Below, in pieces: positions 15,070-24,596 of a DNA stretch of 36,925 nucleotides; the stretch's first letter is position 1; each line of letters begins with the position of its first letter. Below the pieces are notes generated by a model, which had not been told where the DNA came from, ran no database searches, and saw only the letters and a list, made by a program, of their open reading frames with translations. Location of the stretch: NCBI RefSeq assembly GCF_014647135.1, contig NZ_BMOP01000034.1:1-36925 (forward strand), read 5' to 3'. This stretch comes from Shewanella xiamenensis (GTDB lineage Bacteria > Pseudomonadota > Gammaproteobacteria > Enterobacterales > Shewanellaceae). The translations under genes were made by a program, and so were the position numbers.

Positions 15070-17361
15070 ATGTCGTTAACTTACACGCTAACTGACAAGG
15101 GTACTATGGACGAAGGAATGCAGGTTGTAGGTGCGGTTGATAAGTTAAGTGCCCCGTTTAATCAAAACGTTAGCCTCGAGTGTTACAACGGTATTCTTTC
15201 AATGCTGCTCAATGGTGCGCCATTGGCAGAAATTCTCCATGCCTTAGTGTTAAAAATTGAAGATCAACGCCTTGGTACCCACGCCTCGGTCTTATTGCTC
15301 AGTGAGGACGGTAAAAGAGTGCTCATGGGGGCCGCACCCCATTTACCTGATAGTTATAATCAAGCTATCCATGGCGTCGAAATTGGCCCTGAGGCTGGTT
15401 CCTGTGGTACTGCGGCCTATACGGGGGAAAGGGTGATTGTTGAGGATATCGAACATCATCCTTATTGGGCCTTGTATAAATCCTATGCACTTGTTCATGG
15501 ATTAAGAGCTTGTTGGTCTGAACCTATTAAAGATTCTCAAGGTAAGGTGCTTGGCACCTTTGCAATGTATTACAAAGTCATTAAATCCCCAACAGCTGCG
15601 GATTTAACCTTAATCGCTGAGGCAGCAAGATTAGCGAGTTTAGCGATAGAACGTAGTCGATCGCTGGAGTTTCAGCGTCTTGCAGTGAAAATATTTGATC
15701 GTTTACCCCTAGCACTGGTGATCACTAATGAAAAGCATTCGGTACTTTATGCCAACGATGCTTTTAAACTGATGGTTTGGCCACAGCCTGAGCCTATTTT
15801 AGATTTTAATCCTGAGCTGTTTTTCTCTCCCTCTGAGCCCCATGAAATTGCTTCCCTCTTTAACCATCTCTCTGAGGGGAAGATGTGGCAGGGTGAACTG
15901 GTAGGTCTGCGGAATAATGGTGAAACCTTTTACCTCGATTTAACCGTAACGGTTTTTCGTGAACCCCATAGTACAGATAATGGGTTTGCGTGGTTATTTT
16001 CTGACGTCAGTGAGCGTAAAAAAGCGGCTCAGTTAATCAAATATCAAGCGAATAATGATTCCCTGACGGGACTTGCTAACCGTAATGCCTTGTTTAGACA
16101 AATCCAAGAGCTTATTTGTGCCGATAGCCTAACGCCTGGCTTTAGCTTTATGTTGATGGATTTGGATAACTTTAAACAAGTAAACGATACCTACGGTCAC
16201 GACAAAGGCGATGTCCTCTTAGTGCAGATGGTGGAACAGGTTAAAACTTGTTTGAACGAGCAGGCGGTGTTTGCACGCTTAGGTGGTGATGAGTTCGCCA
16301 TCCTACTGCCAGGGGTTGTGACTCAAAGAGAACTGTCGCAACTCGCTGACAAGATCAATAAGCAGGTTTATCGACGTTATGAATTATCCCTCGATAAAGG
16401 CGTTTATAGCTCAGTGAGTATTGGTATTGCGCGATTCCCTGAAGATGCCCTCGATTTAGAGCAACTGTTAAACTGCGCTGACCAAGCGATGTATATCTCG
16501 AAGGCGAATGGCCGTAATAGATATCATTTTTTTACCGAACAAATGCAACAAAATGCAGAGCGTATTGCTAATTTACACACGCTACTTAAGCAAGCATTAG
16601 AGCAAAAAGCTTTCGAGTTGTATTTTCAACCGATAGTCGATGCGACAACGGGGCTTATTGTGCGTGCTGAGGTGCTACTGCGCTGGCAGCATGAAGGACA
16701 GTTTATTTCCCCCGATGAGTTTATCCCCATTGCTGAAAACAGTGGTTTAATTGTCAATATTGGCCGTTGTGTACGCCAAGCGGTGATGCAAACCATTATT
16801 GAAATGCAAGCGCTCGGTTGGCCGATGAGTTTAGCGATTAACGTGTCGACCTTTGAATTTTGGTCTCATGAGTTGCAGGATGAGTTTTGTGATTCGTTCG
16901 CCGATATTATTGAAGGTTTAGGGATAGAAGATTTTCCCTATGAGTTGATCACCTTGGAGATCACCGAATCCCTGTTAATGAAAAAACATACTCATTTAAT
17001 TCAAGTGCTTAATGAGTTACGTGGTCGAGGTATTAACATTTCCCTCGATGATTTTGGCACGGGTTATTCTTCGTTGTCTTATTTAGCGAATTTCCCTATT
17101 GATCAAATTAAGATCGACAAGAGCTTTATTGACAGGCTCTCGGAAGGTGAGCGACATCTTGCCTTGATTGAAGCGATAGTACGCTTAAGTCATGCACTTA
17201 ATCTGCGAGTCACGGCGGAAGGGGTTGAAACTCAAGAACAGCTTAAGGTAATGATGGATAACCATATTCAAGAAATTCAGGGTTATCTATTTTATAAACC
17301 CATGCCCAAGGCAGCGTTTTTTGAATTACTGGCGAAACAAGCGGCCATGTCGCCGTGTTGA
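15070..17361 (+). CDS. GAF-PAS-GGDEF-EAL cyclic-di-GMP signalling protein
   Basis: Predicted to make and/or break cyclic-di-GMP in response to a ligand sensed by GAF and PAS domains. Relative to the 15070 start (763 residues): GAF about 35-195, PAS about 200-315, GGDEF with DSLTGLANR (330-338) and an intact GGDEF signature (405-409), and EAL with the signature written EVL (534-536), LEITESLLM, DDFGTGYSSL and QGYLF. No RxxD inhibitory site lies five residues before GGDEF. There is no membrane segment, so it is cytoplasmic. Starts at 15016 (TTG, next to a hairpin) and 15106 (ATG with AAGGG four bases upstream) are alternatives; I prefer an ATG. It is followed by a shared terminator with ddl. 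Confidence 0.9.
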   Translation: MSLTYTLTDKGTMDEGMQVVGAVDKLSAPFNQNVSLECYNGILSMLLNGAPLAEILHALVLKIEDQRLGTHASVLLLSEDGKRVLMGAAPHLPDSYNQAIHGVEIGPEAGSCGTAAYTGERVIVEDIEHHPYWALYKSYALVHGLRACWSEPIKDSQGKVLGTFAMYYKVIKSPTAADLTLIAEAARLASLAIERSRSLEFQRLAVKIFDRLPLALVITNEKHSVLYANDAFKLMVWPQPEPILDFNPELFFSPSEPHEIASLFNHLSEGKMWQGELVGLRNNGETFYLDLTVTVFREPHSTDNGFAWLFSDVSERKKAAQLIKYQANNDSLTGLANRNALFRQIQELICADSLTPGFSFMLMDLDNFKQVNDTYGHDKGDVLLVQMVEQVKTCLNEQAVFARLGGDEFAILLPGVVTQRELSQLADKINKQVYRRYELSLDKGVYSSVSIGIARFPEDALDLEQLLNCADQAMYISKANGRNRYHFFTEQMQQNAERIANLHTLLKQALEQKAFELYFQPIVDATTGLIVRAEVLLRWQHEGQFISPDEFIPIAENSGLIVNIGRCVRQAVMQTIIEMQALGWPMSLAINVSTFEFWSHELQDEFCDSFADIIEGLGIEDFPYELITLEITESLLMKKHTHLIQVLNELRGRGINISLDDFGTGYSSLSYLANFPIDQIKIDKSFIDRLSEGERHLALIEAIVRLSHALNLRVTAEGVETQEQLKVMMDNHIQEIQGYLFYKPMPKAAFFELLAKQAAMSPC

Positions 17362-17387
17362 TCATCATCACTATGTATCATCTCAAA

Positions 17388-17416
17388 CAATAAGAGCGCC
17401 ATTGGCGCTCTTATTG
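17388..17416. terminator. Bidirectional terminator between GGDEF-EAL gene and ddl
   Basis: CAATAAGAGCGCC (17388-17400) and GGCGCTCTTATTG (17404-17416) are exact complements around a 3-base loop, lying between the convergent stop codons at 17361 and 17445. U-rich sequence flanks both sides but is weak. Confidence 0.8.
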
Positions 17417-17444
17417 TGACTAAACCTTTCTCTGATTAAGGTGG

Positions 17445-18455
17445 TTACTTTGCCGCTAACTGGCTGTTAATCACTAAACTTAAGTATTGGGTGAAATCAT
17501 GCCCATGATTTTGCAGCATCTTAGGGAACATCGAAATGGGCGTCGAACCTGGGAAGGTATTGATTTCGTTCAGCAGGATTTCATTGTCCGCGGTTAAGAA
17601 AAAGTCGATACGGGACAGGTGACGTAACTTCATGCCTTTAAAGGCTTTAATCGCATAGGCTCGGATCTGATCGCTGATTTCAGTCGGTACATTTTGCGCG
17701 ACGACATCGGTTCGCGCCTTACTGTTTTTCGCGTACTTTTCATCGAAGGTGTAGAAGGTATTGCTATCGCAGATGATTTCGCCGGGTAGGGTGGCGATCA
17801 CTTCACCTTGATATTCGTAAACTGCGACTTCAAGTTCACGGGCTTTAATGGTTTTTTCAACAATCACGTAGGGCGCATAACCAAAGGCATCTTTGAGTAT
17901 TTCGCTCACTTTGCTAGCCTCATCCACCTTATAGCAACCGACCGATGAGCCTTGAGACGCAGCCTTGACGAAAATTGACCCCCAATTTTCAAGTGCCGCT
18001 TGAGTTTGGGCAATGGCTTCATCATCGTATTGATTTAAAAAGATATAAGGCGTGTTGGGAATGCCTAAGGCGCTGAACCACATTTTGGCGGTGATCTTGT
18101 TAAAGCAGTTACTGCTCGCTTCGGATTCGCAACCAAAGTAGGGCAGTTGGATAAGATTAAAGTAAGACTGAATGTCGCCTGTCTCACCTGGGTAACCGTG
18201 AATGCAAGGGATCACATAATCCACGGGCCAAGGGGCTTTGCTCTCGTCACGAAAGCGGATCTCACGGTTATTGGTCAGCTCGCAGTCATCGCCTGCGGCG
18301 GTTTGGTATTGGCCAAATTTATCCAGTACCACACGTAGTACGTTGAACTGTTCTGATTTTGCTAACGAGGTTTCAAAATAATTAGCCGACAGTAGGGAAA
18401 TATCGTGTTCCGCACTTCCACCGCCGCACAGCAAAAGTAAATTGATCTTTGACAT
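17445..18455 (-). CDS. ddl: D-alanine--D-alanine ligase
   Basis: An ATP-grasp enzyme that joins two D-alanines for peptidoglycan synthesis in the cytoplasm. Seen: an N-terminal GGGSAEHDISLLSA (binding of the first D-Ala), KAASQGSSVGCYK in the ATP-grasp centre, REL/VAVYEYQGE, and the C-terminal LLNEINTFPGSTPISMFPKM, which is the typical metal/ATP and omega-end motif. I place the start at 18455 (336 residues) because GAGGA lies six bases upstream; an earlier ATG at 18476 has no such site. It is monocistronic, convergent with the GGDEF-EAL gene and sharing its terminator. Confidence 0.92.
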   Translation of the reverse strand: MSKINLLLLCGGGSAEHDISLLSANYFETSLAKSEQFNVLRVVLDKFGQYQTAAGDDCELTNNREIRFRDESKAPWPVDYVIPCIHGYPGETGDIQSYFNLIQLPYFGCESEASSNCFNKITAKMWFSALGIPNTPYIFLNQYDDEAIAQTQAALENWGSIFVKAASQGSSVGCYKVDEASKVSEILKDAFGYAPYVIVEKTIKARELEVAVYEYQGEVIATLPGEIICDSNTFYTFDEKYAKNSKARTDVVAQNVPTEISDQIRAYAIKAFKGMKLRHLSRIDFFLTADNEILLNEINTFPGSTPISMFPKMLQNHGHDFTQYLSLVINSQLAAK

Positions 18456-18641
18456 TATGATTCCTCGATTGAGCAAAATGCTGTTGAGTTGCTTCGTGCA
18501 ACTACGCCACTAACATGCAACTGGGCTAAAAAATAACGACACTGTATTAGCCGCTGCCATCTTAGATTTCTTCGCCCCTAAAGCGCAAGGACTCTGGCTA
18601 AGCTGTTTGATTGAGTGATGAATTTTAGCGCAGTTTGACAG

Positions 18642-18670
18642 CAATAAAAAACGCGCTGTTAGCGCGTTTT
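18642..18670 (-). terminator. Terminator of asnS
   Basis: AAAACGCGCT (18648-18657) and AGCGCGTTTT (18661-18670) pair perfectly around a GTT loop. On the minus strand the stem runs into UUUUUUAUU. It lies 25 bases past the asnS stop. Confidence 0.92.
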
Positions 18671-18695
18671 AAGGACAACTTTCTAAGAAACGATA

Positions 18696-20096
18696 TTAGA
18701 AGTTCGCGGTACGTGGTGCACGTGGGAATGGGATCACGTCACGGATGTTCGATACGCCAGTGACGTAAGACACTAAACGCTCAAAGCCTAGACCAAAACC
18801 TGCGTGTGGCACTGTGCCATAACGACGAAGATCACGGTACCACCAGTAATCCTCTTTGTTCAGATCCATTTCTTCTAAACGCATATCCAGCACGTCTAAA
18901 CGCTCTTCACGTTGCGAGCCACCGATGATTTCACCAATGCCAGGGGCTAACACGTCCATCGCAGCAACGGTTTTACCGTCTTCGTTAAGGCGCATGTAGA
19001 AGGCTTTGATATCTTTTGGATAGTTCTTCACAACCACTGGGGCTTTAAAGTGCTCTTCGGCCAGATAACGCTCGTGCTCAGAGGATAAGTCGATACCCCA
19101 AGACACTGGGAATTCGAACTCACGGCCACATTTTTGCAGAATATCTACTGCATCGGTGTAGTCCACTTGGGCGAAATCGCTCGAGACGAAGGATTGCAGA
19201 CGCTCAATTACGGTTTTATCCACGTGTTGGGCGAAGAATTGCAAATCGTCCATACGCTCAGCTAATACTGCGTTGAAGGCGTATTTCAGCATGCCTTCAG
19301 CGAGACTGGCGATATCGCTTAAGGTGGCAAAGGCCACTTCGGGCTCAACCATCCAGAATTCCGCTAAGTGACGGCTAGTGTTTGAGTTTTCAGCACGGAA
19401 AGTCGGGCCAAAGGTATAGATTTTTGACAGGGCGCAGGCGTAGGTTTCGCCGTTTAATTGGCCCGATACGGTTAAGAAAGCCTCTTTACCGAAGAAATCT
19501 TTGTCGTAGTCTACTTTGCCATCACTGGTGCGTGGCAGGTTTTCCATATCCAGTGTGGATACACGGAACATTTCACCCGCGCCTTCACAGTCAGATGCGG
19601 TGATCAGCGGTGTAGATACCCACACGAAGCCATTTTCGTGGTAGAAACGGTGAATGGCTTGAGATAAACAGTTACGTACGCGAGCAACGGCACCAATGAT
19701 GTTGGTACGTGGGCGTAAGTGCGCCAATTCACGTAAATGCTCAATAGAATGACGTTTAGCCGCCATTGGATAAGTGTCTGGATCTTCAACCCAGCCAGTC
19801 ACTTCAACTTGAGTCACTTGCAGCTCATAGGCTTGGCCCGCGCCTGGAGATTCCACAATCTCACCGGTTACGATCACCGAGCAGCCAGCAGTTAGCTTTA
19901 ACACTTCGTTGTCGTAATTTTCTAAGCTATTTGGCACGACACCTTGAATAGGATTGAAGCAGGAGCCGTCATAGACTGCCAAAAAAGAGATGCCAGCTTT
20001 AGAGTCACGACGAGTTCTTACCCATCCACGTACGGTGACTGTAGAACCGACTGCGTGCTCACCTTTAAATACAGAAGCGACTGATGCAATACTCAT
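18696..20096 (-). CDS. asnS: Asparaginyl-tRNA synthetase
   Basis: A class II aminoacyl-tRNA synthetase that charges tRNA-Asn. The length, 466 residues, equals that of the E. coli enzyme. An N-terminal OB-fold anticodon-binding domain (about 15-110, VTVRGWVRTRRDSK) is followed by the catalytic domain with motif 2 (FRAENSNTSRHLAEFWMVEPE region, about 232-252) and motif 3 (GFGLGFERLVSYVTG, about 435-449). The protein ends in the characteristic FPRAPRTANF. ATG start; the ribosome binding site GGAG is rather distant (about 12 bases). Single gene with its own terminator. Confidence 0.97.
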   Translation of the reverse strand: MSIASVASVFKGEHAVGSTVTVRGWVRTRRDSKAGISFLAVYDGSCFNPIQGVVPNSLENYDNEVLKLTAGCSVIVTGEIVESPGAGQAYELQVTQVEVTGWVEDPDTYPMAAKRHSIEHLRELAHLRPRTNIIGAVARVRNCLSQAIHRFYHENGFVWVSTPLITASDCEGAGEMFRVSTLDMENLPRTSDGKVDYDKDFFGKEAFLTVSGQLNGETYACALSKIYTFGPTFRAENSNTSRHLAEFWMVEPEVAFATLSDIASLAEGMLKYAFNAVLAERMDDLQFFAQHVDKTVIERLQSFVSSDFAQVDYTDAVDILQKCGREFEFPVSWGIDLSSEHERYLAEEHFKAPVVVKNYPKDIKAFYMRLNEDGKTVAAMDVLAPGIGEIIGGSQREERLDVLDMRLEEMDLNKEDYWWYRDLRRYGTVPHAGFGLGFERLVSYVTGVSNIRDVIPFPRAPRTANF

Positions 20097-20291
20097 TGTT
20101 GCTTAGTTCTCCAACGAAACGTTTTATATGAAAATTTTGGAGGTTTATATTACCTTGCTGGTGGCTTTTCTCAAGCTGAAAAAGGTATCCTGAGGTGAAT
20201 ATTACCGCTATTAAGCAATATATACCCAATCAACCACAATCCGACATCTTTAGGTTGTTTGGTTATCGTGCGTTAAACGTTCGGAGGCGAT

Positions 20292-20627
20292 ATGAGAAAA
20301 GTTAAAATATTCCAGCTCATCCTCGCGACATTATCTATTTTGGGTTGGACATTGGCGGTGTACGCGCTGATGGTGTTTGGCGAGGCTCGCCCCGAACGAG
20401 AGGTCGGGTCCTACTTGAGTCGCGGTGAAACCTTCAGGCACTATTGGGACCCAAGCGAAACCGAATTACTGCAATATATCATCTGGGGCTGTGGTGCGAT
20501 AAGTCTGATAAGTCTAGCGTTTAACTACTATGTTGCCCACCACAGTAAACTGGGTTATTGGTTTAATATTCCCTTGCTGCTGTTAACGTCGTTAGTGGCG
20601 GGCTTATATGTACATTTTGTGATTTAA
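20292..20627 (+). CDS. Small inner-membrane protein, function unknown
   Basis: The 111-residue protein has three predicted membrane helices (about 7-30, 62-82 and 88-110) and a charged periplasmic or cytosolic loop (32-60) rich in Arg, Glu and Tyr. No enzyme motif is visible and I do not recognise a named family. The ATG at 20292 is preceded by GGAGGCGAT, a strong Shine-Dalgarno, so the gene is likely real. It is divergent from asnS and convergent with nudL, whose stop is 25 bases away. Confidence 0.75.
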   Translation: MRKVKIFQLILATLSILGWTLAVYALMVFGEARPEREVGSYLSRGETFRHYWDPSETELLQYIIWGCGAISLISLAFNYYVAHHSKLGYWFNIPLLLLTSLVAGLYVHFVI

Positions 20628-20651
20628 ATTATCCAAAAGAGCAATGCGGCT

Positions 20652-21239
20652 TTACAGCATCTCCTCGGGCAGACTCACATGCCGACAGAGGTGATCGATG
20701 ATCGCCGCTGTCGCTCCCCAGATAAAACGCTGTTGATACGGGATAAAGTGTACGCTGTAATAACGGCCTTTGCGTAAGAATGCGTTACGATGCCGATGGC
20801 TTGGTTCGATAAAAAAACTTAAAGGCACGGTAAAACAATCGGCAACCTCGCCTGGATCGAGTCTTAAGGTAAAATCTTGCTTGATGATCCCGACCACTGG
20901 GGTAATTTCAAACCCAGTAAAGGTATTGTGGGCAGGGAAAGTACCTATCACATCCACATTTTCTCGGCAAAGACCAATTTCCTCTTCGGCTTCTCGTAAT
21001 GCCGCCATAATCGCACTTGGATCACTGGGTTCAATCTTTCCTCCCGGAAAACTGATTTGTCCTGGGTGCGCCCGAAGATGCATGGGTCTTTGGGTTAAAA
21101 TCAGATTGAGCTCGCCACGGATTTCCTGCAAGGGAATTAACACCGCCGCTTTTCGCAGTCCTTGGTGAGGGAGCGCCGCCGGATCTTGCTTAGCTAATGG
21201 GTGTAGATTGAATCTGAGTCTAAATTCCGCTTGATCCAT
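20652..21239 (-). CDS. nudL: Nudix hydrolase NudL, probable CoA pyrophosphatase
   Basis: The product would cleave coenzyme A or its derivatives to 3',5'-ADP and phosphopantetheine. The CoA-type signature LTQRPMHLRAHPGQISFPGG is directly followed by a Nudix box with the metal-binding REAEEEIGL. Length 195 residues from ATG at 21239, which has GGGGA five bases upstream; a GTG at 21251 would add four residues. It follows pabB by 25 bases in the same direction. The same pabB-nudL order is known in E. coli, so an operon is likely. Confidence 0.92.
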   Translation of the reverse strand: MDQAEFRLRFNLHPLAKQDPAALPHQGLRKAAVLIPLQEIRGELNLILTQRPMHLRAHPGQISFPGGKIEPSDPSAIMAALREAEEEIGLCRENVDVIGTFPAHNTFTGFEITPVVGIIKQDFTLRLDPGEVADCFTVPLSFFIEPSHRHRNAFLRKGRYYSVHFIPYQQRFIWGATAAIIDHLCRHVSLPEEML

Positions 21240-21264
21240 AGGTTTCCCCACTCATTCCTGTCGA

Positions 21265-22668
21265 TTATTGAGGGCTATCTAACAAGGGTAAGATTCGACT
21301 GACTTTATCGAAGCTTTCTTGATATTCGGCATCGACATTGGAGTCGGCGACGATCCCTCCGCCAGCCCAACAATAGAGCTTGCCGCGCTCGGCAACAATA
21401 GTGCGGATGGTAATGCTTGTATCCATTTGCCCATCTTGGCTGATATAGCCTATTGAACCACAATACAGACTGCGGCGTGAGGGTTCCAGTTCTTCAATAA
21501 TTTCCATGGCGCGAATTTTAGGGGCGCCGGTAATTGAACCGCCGGGAAAGGCTGCCCGAAGTAAGTCACTGGCGTGGTATTGTGGATCGAGTTTAGCGGT
21601 GACGGTACTCACTAAATGGTGCACAGCCGGAAAACTTTCTATGGCAAATAAATGTGGTACTTGCACTGAGCCGGGCGCCGCTACTTTGCCGATATCATTA
21701 CGTAGCAAATCCACAATCATTACGTTTTCGGCGCGATCTTTAGGGGAGTTGGCGAGTGTTTGTGCCACCTGTTTATCCCGCTCTGGATCGGCATGACGTG
21801 GCAAGGTGCCTTTAATCGGTTTGGTTTGAATATCATCCCCGCGCAGCTGAATAAAACGCTCAGGCGAAATCGATAAAATCGCGTTGGCCTCAAGCCGCAT
21901 AAAGGCAGAGAAGGGCGCCTGATTGGCACTGCGCAGTTTGCAGTAGGCGCGCCATTCATCGCCTTGATACTCAGCTTCAAATCGCTGAGTTAAATTAATT
22001 TGATAGCAATCACCGCTTTGTAGATATGCCTGTACTTGATTAAATTTTGAGGTGTACTGGGCTTTGGTGAGTTGCGCCGACCAAGGGCTTGTGAGACTAA
22101 ACTCAGCCTGTTTTGTGGTGTTGGCTATTTTTGCTTCAATTATGTTCAATTGAGTATCGAGGGCGGCATCGCCTAAATAGTGCACCATAAACCAGCTTTG
22201 CTGCTGATAGTCAAAAATCAATGCCCAGTCGTAAAAGCCAATATTCATCTCGCCGAGGTGAATATCCTTAGCCGCTGTGCTGGGTAACTGCTCAATTCGG
22301 CGGCCTAAATCATAACTAAAACTGCCCATGGCGCCGCCACTAAAGGGCAAATCGCAGGCAAAAGAGTGTGGATACCAATAGCGCAATAGTTGATTGACCA
22401 GCGTAAAGGGATCATCAGTTGCACTCATTGGGGTGGGTATGGTTAATTCGGGCAACTGAATCTGGATATCGGTCAGTTCACCATGGGTGATCAGGGTGGC
22501 AATAGGATTTACGCAAATAATATCGAATTTCGCATCCTGATGGGGCGCATTGGCCGAGTCGAGCAAGATGGCCCAAGGCTCGGCTGCAAAGTGTTCGAAG
22601 ATTGCTGCAGTGCTGAATGTCCAGTCAAGTTGGCGTACTGCCAGCGGTAATGCCGCCCTATTTGCCAT
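21265..22668 (-). CDS. pabB: Aminodeoxychorismate synthase component I
   Basis: Converts chorismate and ammonia to 4-amino-4-deoxychorismate in folate (p-aminobenzoate) synthesis, with the glutaminase PabA encoded elsewhere. The 467-residue protein has the anthranilate-synthase-like N-terminal domain and the chorismate-binding domain. Motifs: QINLTQRFEA (about 222-231), PIKGTLPR (about 284-291), DLLRNDIGKV (about 321-330), FPGGSITGAPKIRAMEII (about 374-391) and YCGSIGYI. The PIKGT lysine is typical of PabB and distinguishes it from TrpE. ATG start. It heads the pabB-nudL pair and is divergent from fumarase. Confidence 0.95.
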   Translation of the reverse strand: MANRAALPLAVRQLDWTFSTAAIFEHFAAEPWAILLDSANAPHQDAKFDIICVNPIATLITHGELTDIQIQLPELTIPTPMSATDDPFTLVNQLLRYWYPHSFACDLPFSGGAMGSFSYDLGRRIEQLPSTAAKDIHLGEMNIGFYDWALIFDYQQQSWFMVHYLGDAALDTQLNIIEAKIANTTKQAEFSLTSPWSAQLTKAQYTSKFNQVQAYLQSGDCYQINLTQRFEAEYQGDEWRAYCKLRSANQAPFSAFMRLEANAILSISPERFIQLRGDDIQTKPIKGTLPRHADPERDKQVAQTLANSPKDRAENVMIVDLLRNDIGKVAAPGSVQVPHLFAIESFPAVHHLVSTVTAKLDPQYHASDLLRAAFPGGSITGAPKIRAMEIIEELEPSRRSLYCGSIGYISQDGQMDTSITIRTIVAERGKLYCWAGGGIVADSNVDAEYQESFDKVSRILPLLDSPQ

Positions 22669-22790
22669 CTATTAACCCTATCTAAAAATGTGATGTAGCC
22701 CAAAAAGATGGGAAAGAGTATCATATTGGCCCTGAAAGAATTACACAAAAAAACAAGTAAGGCCCTAAAGGCTGCTGGAGCGCACCTACT

Positions 22791-24335
22791 ATGTCATCTC
22801 ACCATGAAACGTCTGAAAATGTAGTGATTAAACAAGCCGACTTCATTGAAAGTGTGGCCGATGCCCTGCAATACATCTCCTATTACCATCCCAAAGATTT
22901 TGTCGATGCCATGAGCGAAGCTTATGAGCGTGAGCAAAGTGCGGCGGCGAAGGATGCGATTGCGCAAATTTTGATTAACTCGCGTATGTCTGCCGAAGGT
23001 AAACGCCCACTGTGCCAAGACACGGGTATTGTGACCACCTTCGTTAAGATTGGTATGGGGGTTAAGTGGGACAAAACCGATATGACCGTGCAACAAATGG
23101 TCGATGAAGGTGTTCGTCGCGCTTATACCAATCCAGATAACCCACTGCGTGCATCAATTGTGGCCGATCCTGCTGGTAGCCGTAAAAACACTAAAGACAA
23201 CACCCCATCTGTGGTGCATATCGATATGGTGCCAGGCAATCATGTTGAAGTCGCTATCGCCGCCAAAGGCGGCGGCAGTGAAAACAAAGCCAAGATGGTG
23301 ATGTTAAATCCATCTGACGATATCGCCGCTTGGGTTGAAAAAACGTTGCCAACGATGGGCGCGGGTTGGTGTCCTCCTGGCATGCTCGGCATCGGTATTG
23401 GCGGTACAGCTGAAAAAGCCGCAGTGCTGGCCAAAGAAGCCTTGATGGAAAGCGTGGATATCCATGAGTTAATGGCGCGCGGCGCACAAACTACCGAAGA
23501 AAAACTGCGTCTAGACATTTTCGAACGTGCTAACAACTTAGGTATTGGTGCTCAAGGTCTTGGCGGGTTAACCACAGTGTTAGACGTGAAAATCAAGTCT
23601 GCGCCGACTCATGCAGCATCCAAACCTGTGGTGATGATCCCGAACTGCGCGGCAACCCGCCACGTTCACTTCCATTTGGATGGAACTGGTCCTGCTGATC
23701 TTACTCCACCATCGCTGAGCGACTGGCCAGAAATCACCCGCGAAGTGGGCAGCGATGTGCGCCGTGTTAACTTAGACACTGTCACACAAGCGGATATCGA
23801 GCAGTGGAAGAGCGGTGAAACCATTCTGTTAAGCGGTAAAATGCTCACCGGACGTGACGCTGCCCATAAGCGTATCCAAAGCCTGATTGAAAGCGGTGAA
23901 GGTTTACCAGAAGGCGTCGACTTTACTGGTAAGTTTATCTACTACGTTGGCCCAGTTGACCCCGTCGGTAATGAAGTAGTGGGTCCTGCTGGACCTACAA
24001 CCGCGACCCGTATGGACAAATTCACCGATCTGATGCTAGAAAAAACGGGCCTGATGGGCATGATTGGTAAGGCTGAGCGTGGTCCTGCGACCGTTGAATC
24101 TATCAAGAAACACAAAGCTGTTTACCTGATGGCTGTGGGCGGCGCGGCTTACTTAGTGTCAAAAGCCATTAAAAAATCCCGCGTGGTGGCTTTTGCCGAT
24201 TTAGGTATGGAAGCGATTTACGAGTTCGACGTTGAAGATATGCCTGTGACTGTAGCGGTTGACTCAAACGGCGTGAATGCCCATGAAACGGGTCCAGCGA
24301 TTTGGAAAGTGAATATCGCTAACGCCAAAGCCTAA
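22791..24335 (+). CDS. fumA: Fumarate hydratase, class I (iron-sulfur)
   Basis: Interconverts fumarate and malate in the TCA cycle. It is the 4Fe-4S, FumA/FumB-type enzyme. The three cluster cysteines are visible: Cys75 in LCQDTG, Cys194 in GWCPPG and Cys286 in NCAATRH. The C-terminal beta domain has GKMLTGRDAAHKR and GPAGPTTATRMD. Length 514 residues, slightly shorter than the E. coli proteins. FumA and FumB cannot be told apart from sequence alone, so the symbol is a family label. ATG start with GGAG about ten bases upstream. Divergent from pabB; ends at its own terminator. Confidence 0.95.
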   Translation: MSSHHETSENVVIKQADFIESVADALQYISYYHPKDFVDAMSEAYEREQSAAAKDAIAQILINSRMSAEGKRPLCQDTGIVTTFVKIGMGVKWDKTDMTVQQMVDEGVRRAYTNPDNPLRASIVADPAGSRKNTKDNTPSVVHIDMVPGNHVEVAIAAKGGGSENKAKMVMLNPSDDIAAWVEKTLPTMGAGWCPPGMLGIGIGGTAEKAAVLAKEALMESVDIHELMARGAQTTEEKLRLDIFERANNLGIGAQGLGGLTTVLDVKIKSAPTHAASKPVVMIPNCAATRHVHFHLDGTGPADLTPPSLSDWPEITREVGSDVRRVNLDTVTQADIEQWKSGETILLSGKMLTGRDAAHKRIQSLIESGEGLPEGVDFTGKFIYYVGPVDPVGNEVVGPAGPTTATRMDKFTDLMLEKTGLMGMIGKAERGPATVESIKKHKAVYLMAVGGAAYLVSKAIKKSRVVAFADLGMEAIYEFDVEDMPVTVAVDSNGVNAHETGPAIWKVNIANAKA

Positions 24336-24453
24336 GCAAATAGCCTTCTTGCAAAAGTGTCGCTTTTTTAAGCGGGATTTGAGCAAGATAGCGAGGCGAG
24401 TGGTACTCAATCAGACTATTCTTGATTGACTGACAATTTGTCACAAAAAAATC

Positions 24454-24490
24454 CGCTCAAGTACGCCTTTTGGCTTGCTTGAGCGTTTTT
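24454..24490 (+). terminator. Terminator after fumarase
   Basis: CGCTCAAG (24454-24461) and CTTGAGCG (24478-24485) form the outer stem, with a GCC/GGC inner stem, followed by TTTTT. It lies about 120 bases after the fumarase stop. Confidence 0.8.
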
Positions 24491-24549
24491 GTTTCGTTAG
24501 TGTGGCAAACTTATCTTCATAGAGACGATTGATGTTCGTTTTGACCGTT

Positions 24550-24571
24550 CATTCGGTACAACTACCGAATG
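24550..24571. promoter_or_regulatory. Dyad upstream of the S9 peptidase, possible operator
   Basis: CATTCGGT (24550-24557) and ACCGAATG (24564-24571) are perfect inverted repeats with a 6-base spacer, ending 26 bases before the ATG. The 22-bp dyad has the size of a TetR-type operator but could also be a leader hairpin. Confidence 0.4.
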
Positions 24572-24596
24572 TGTTTAACAAAAGATGGATATAACA

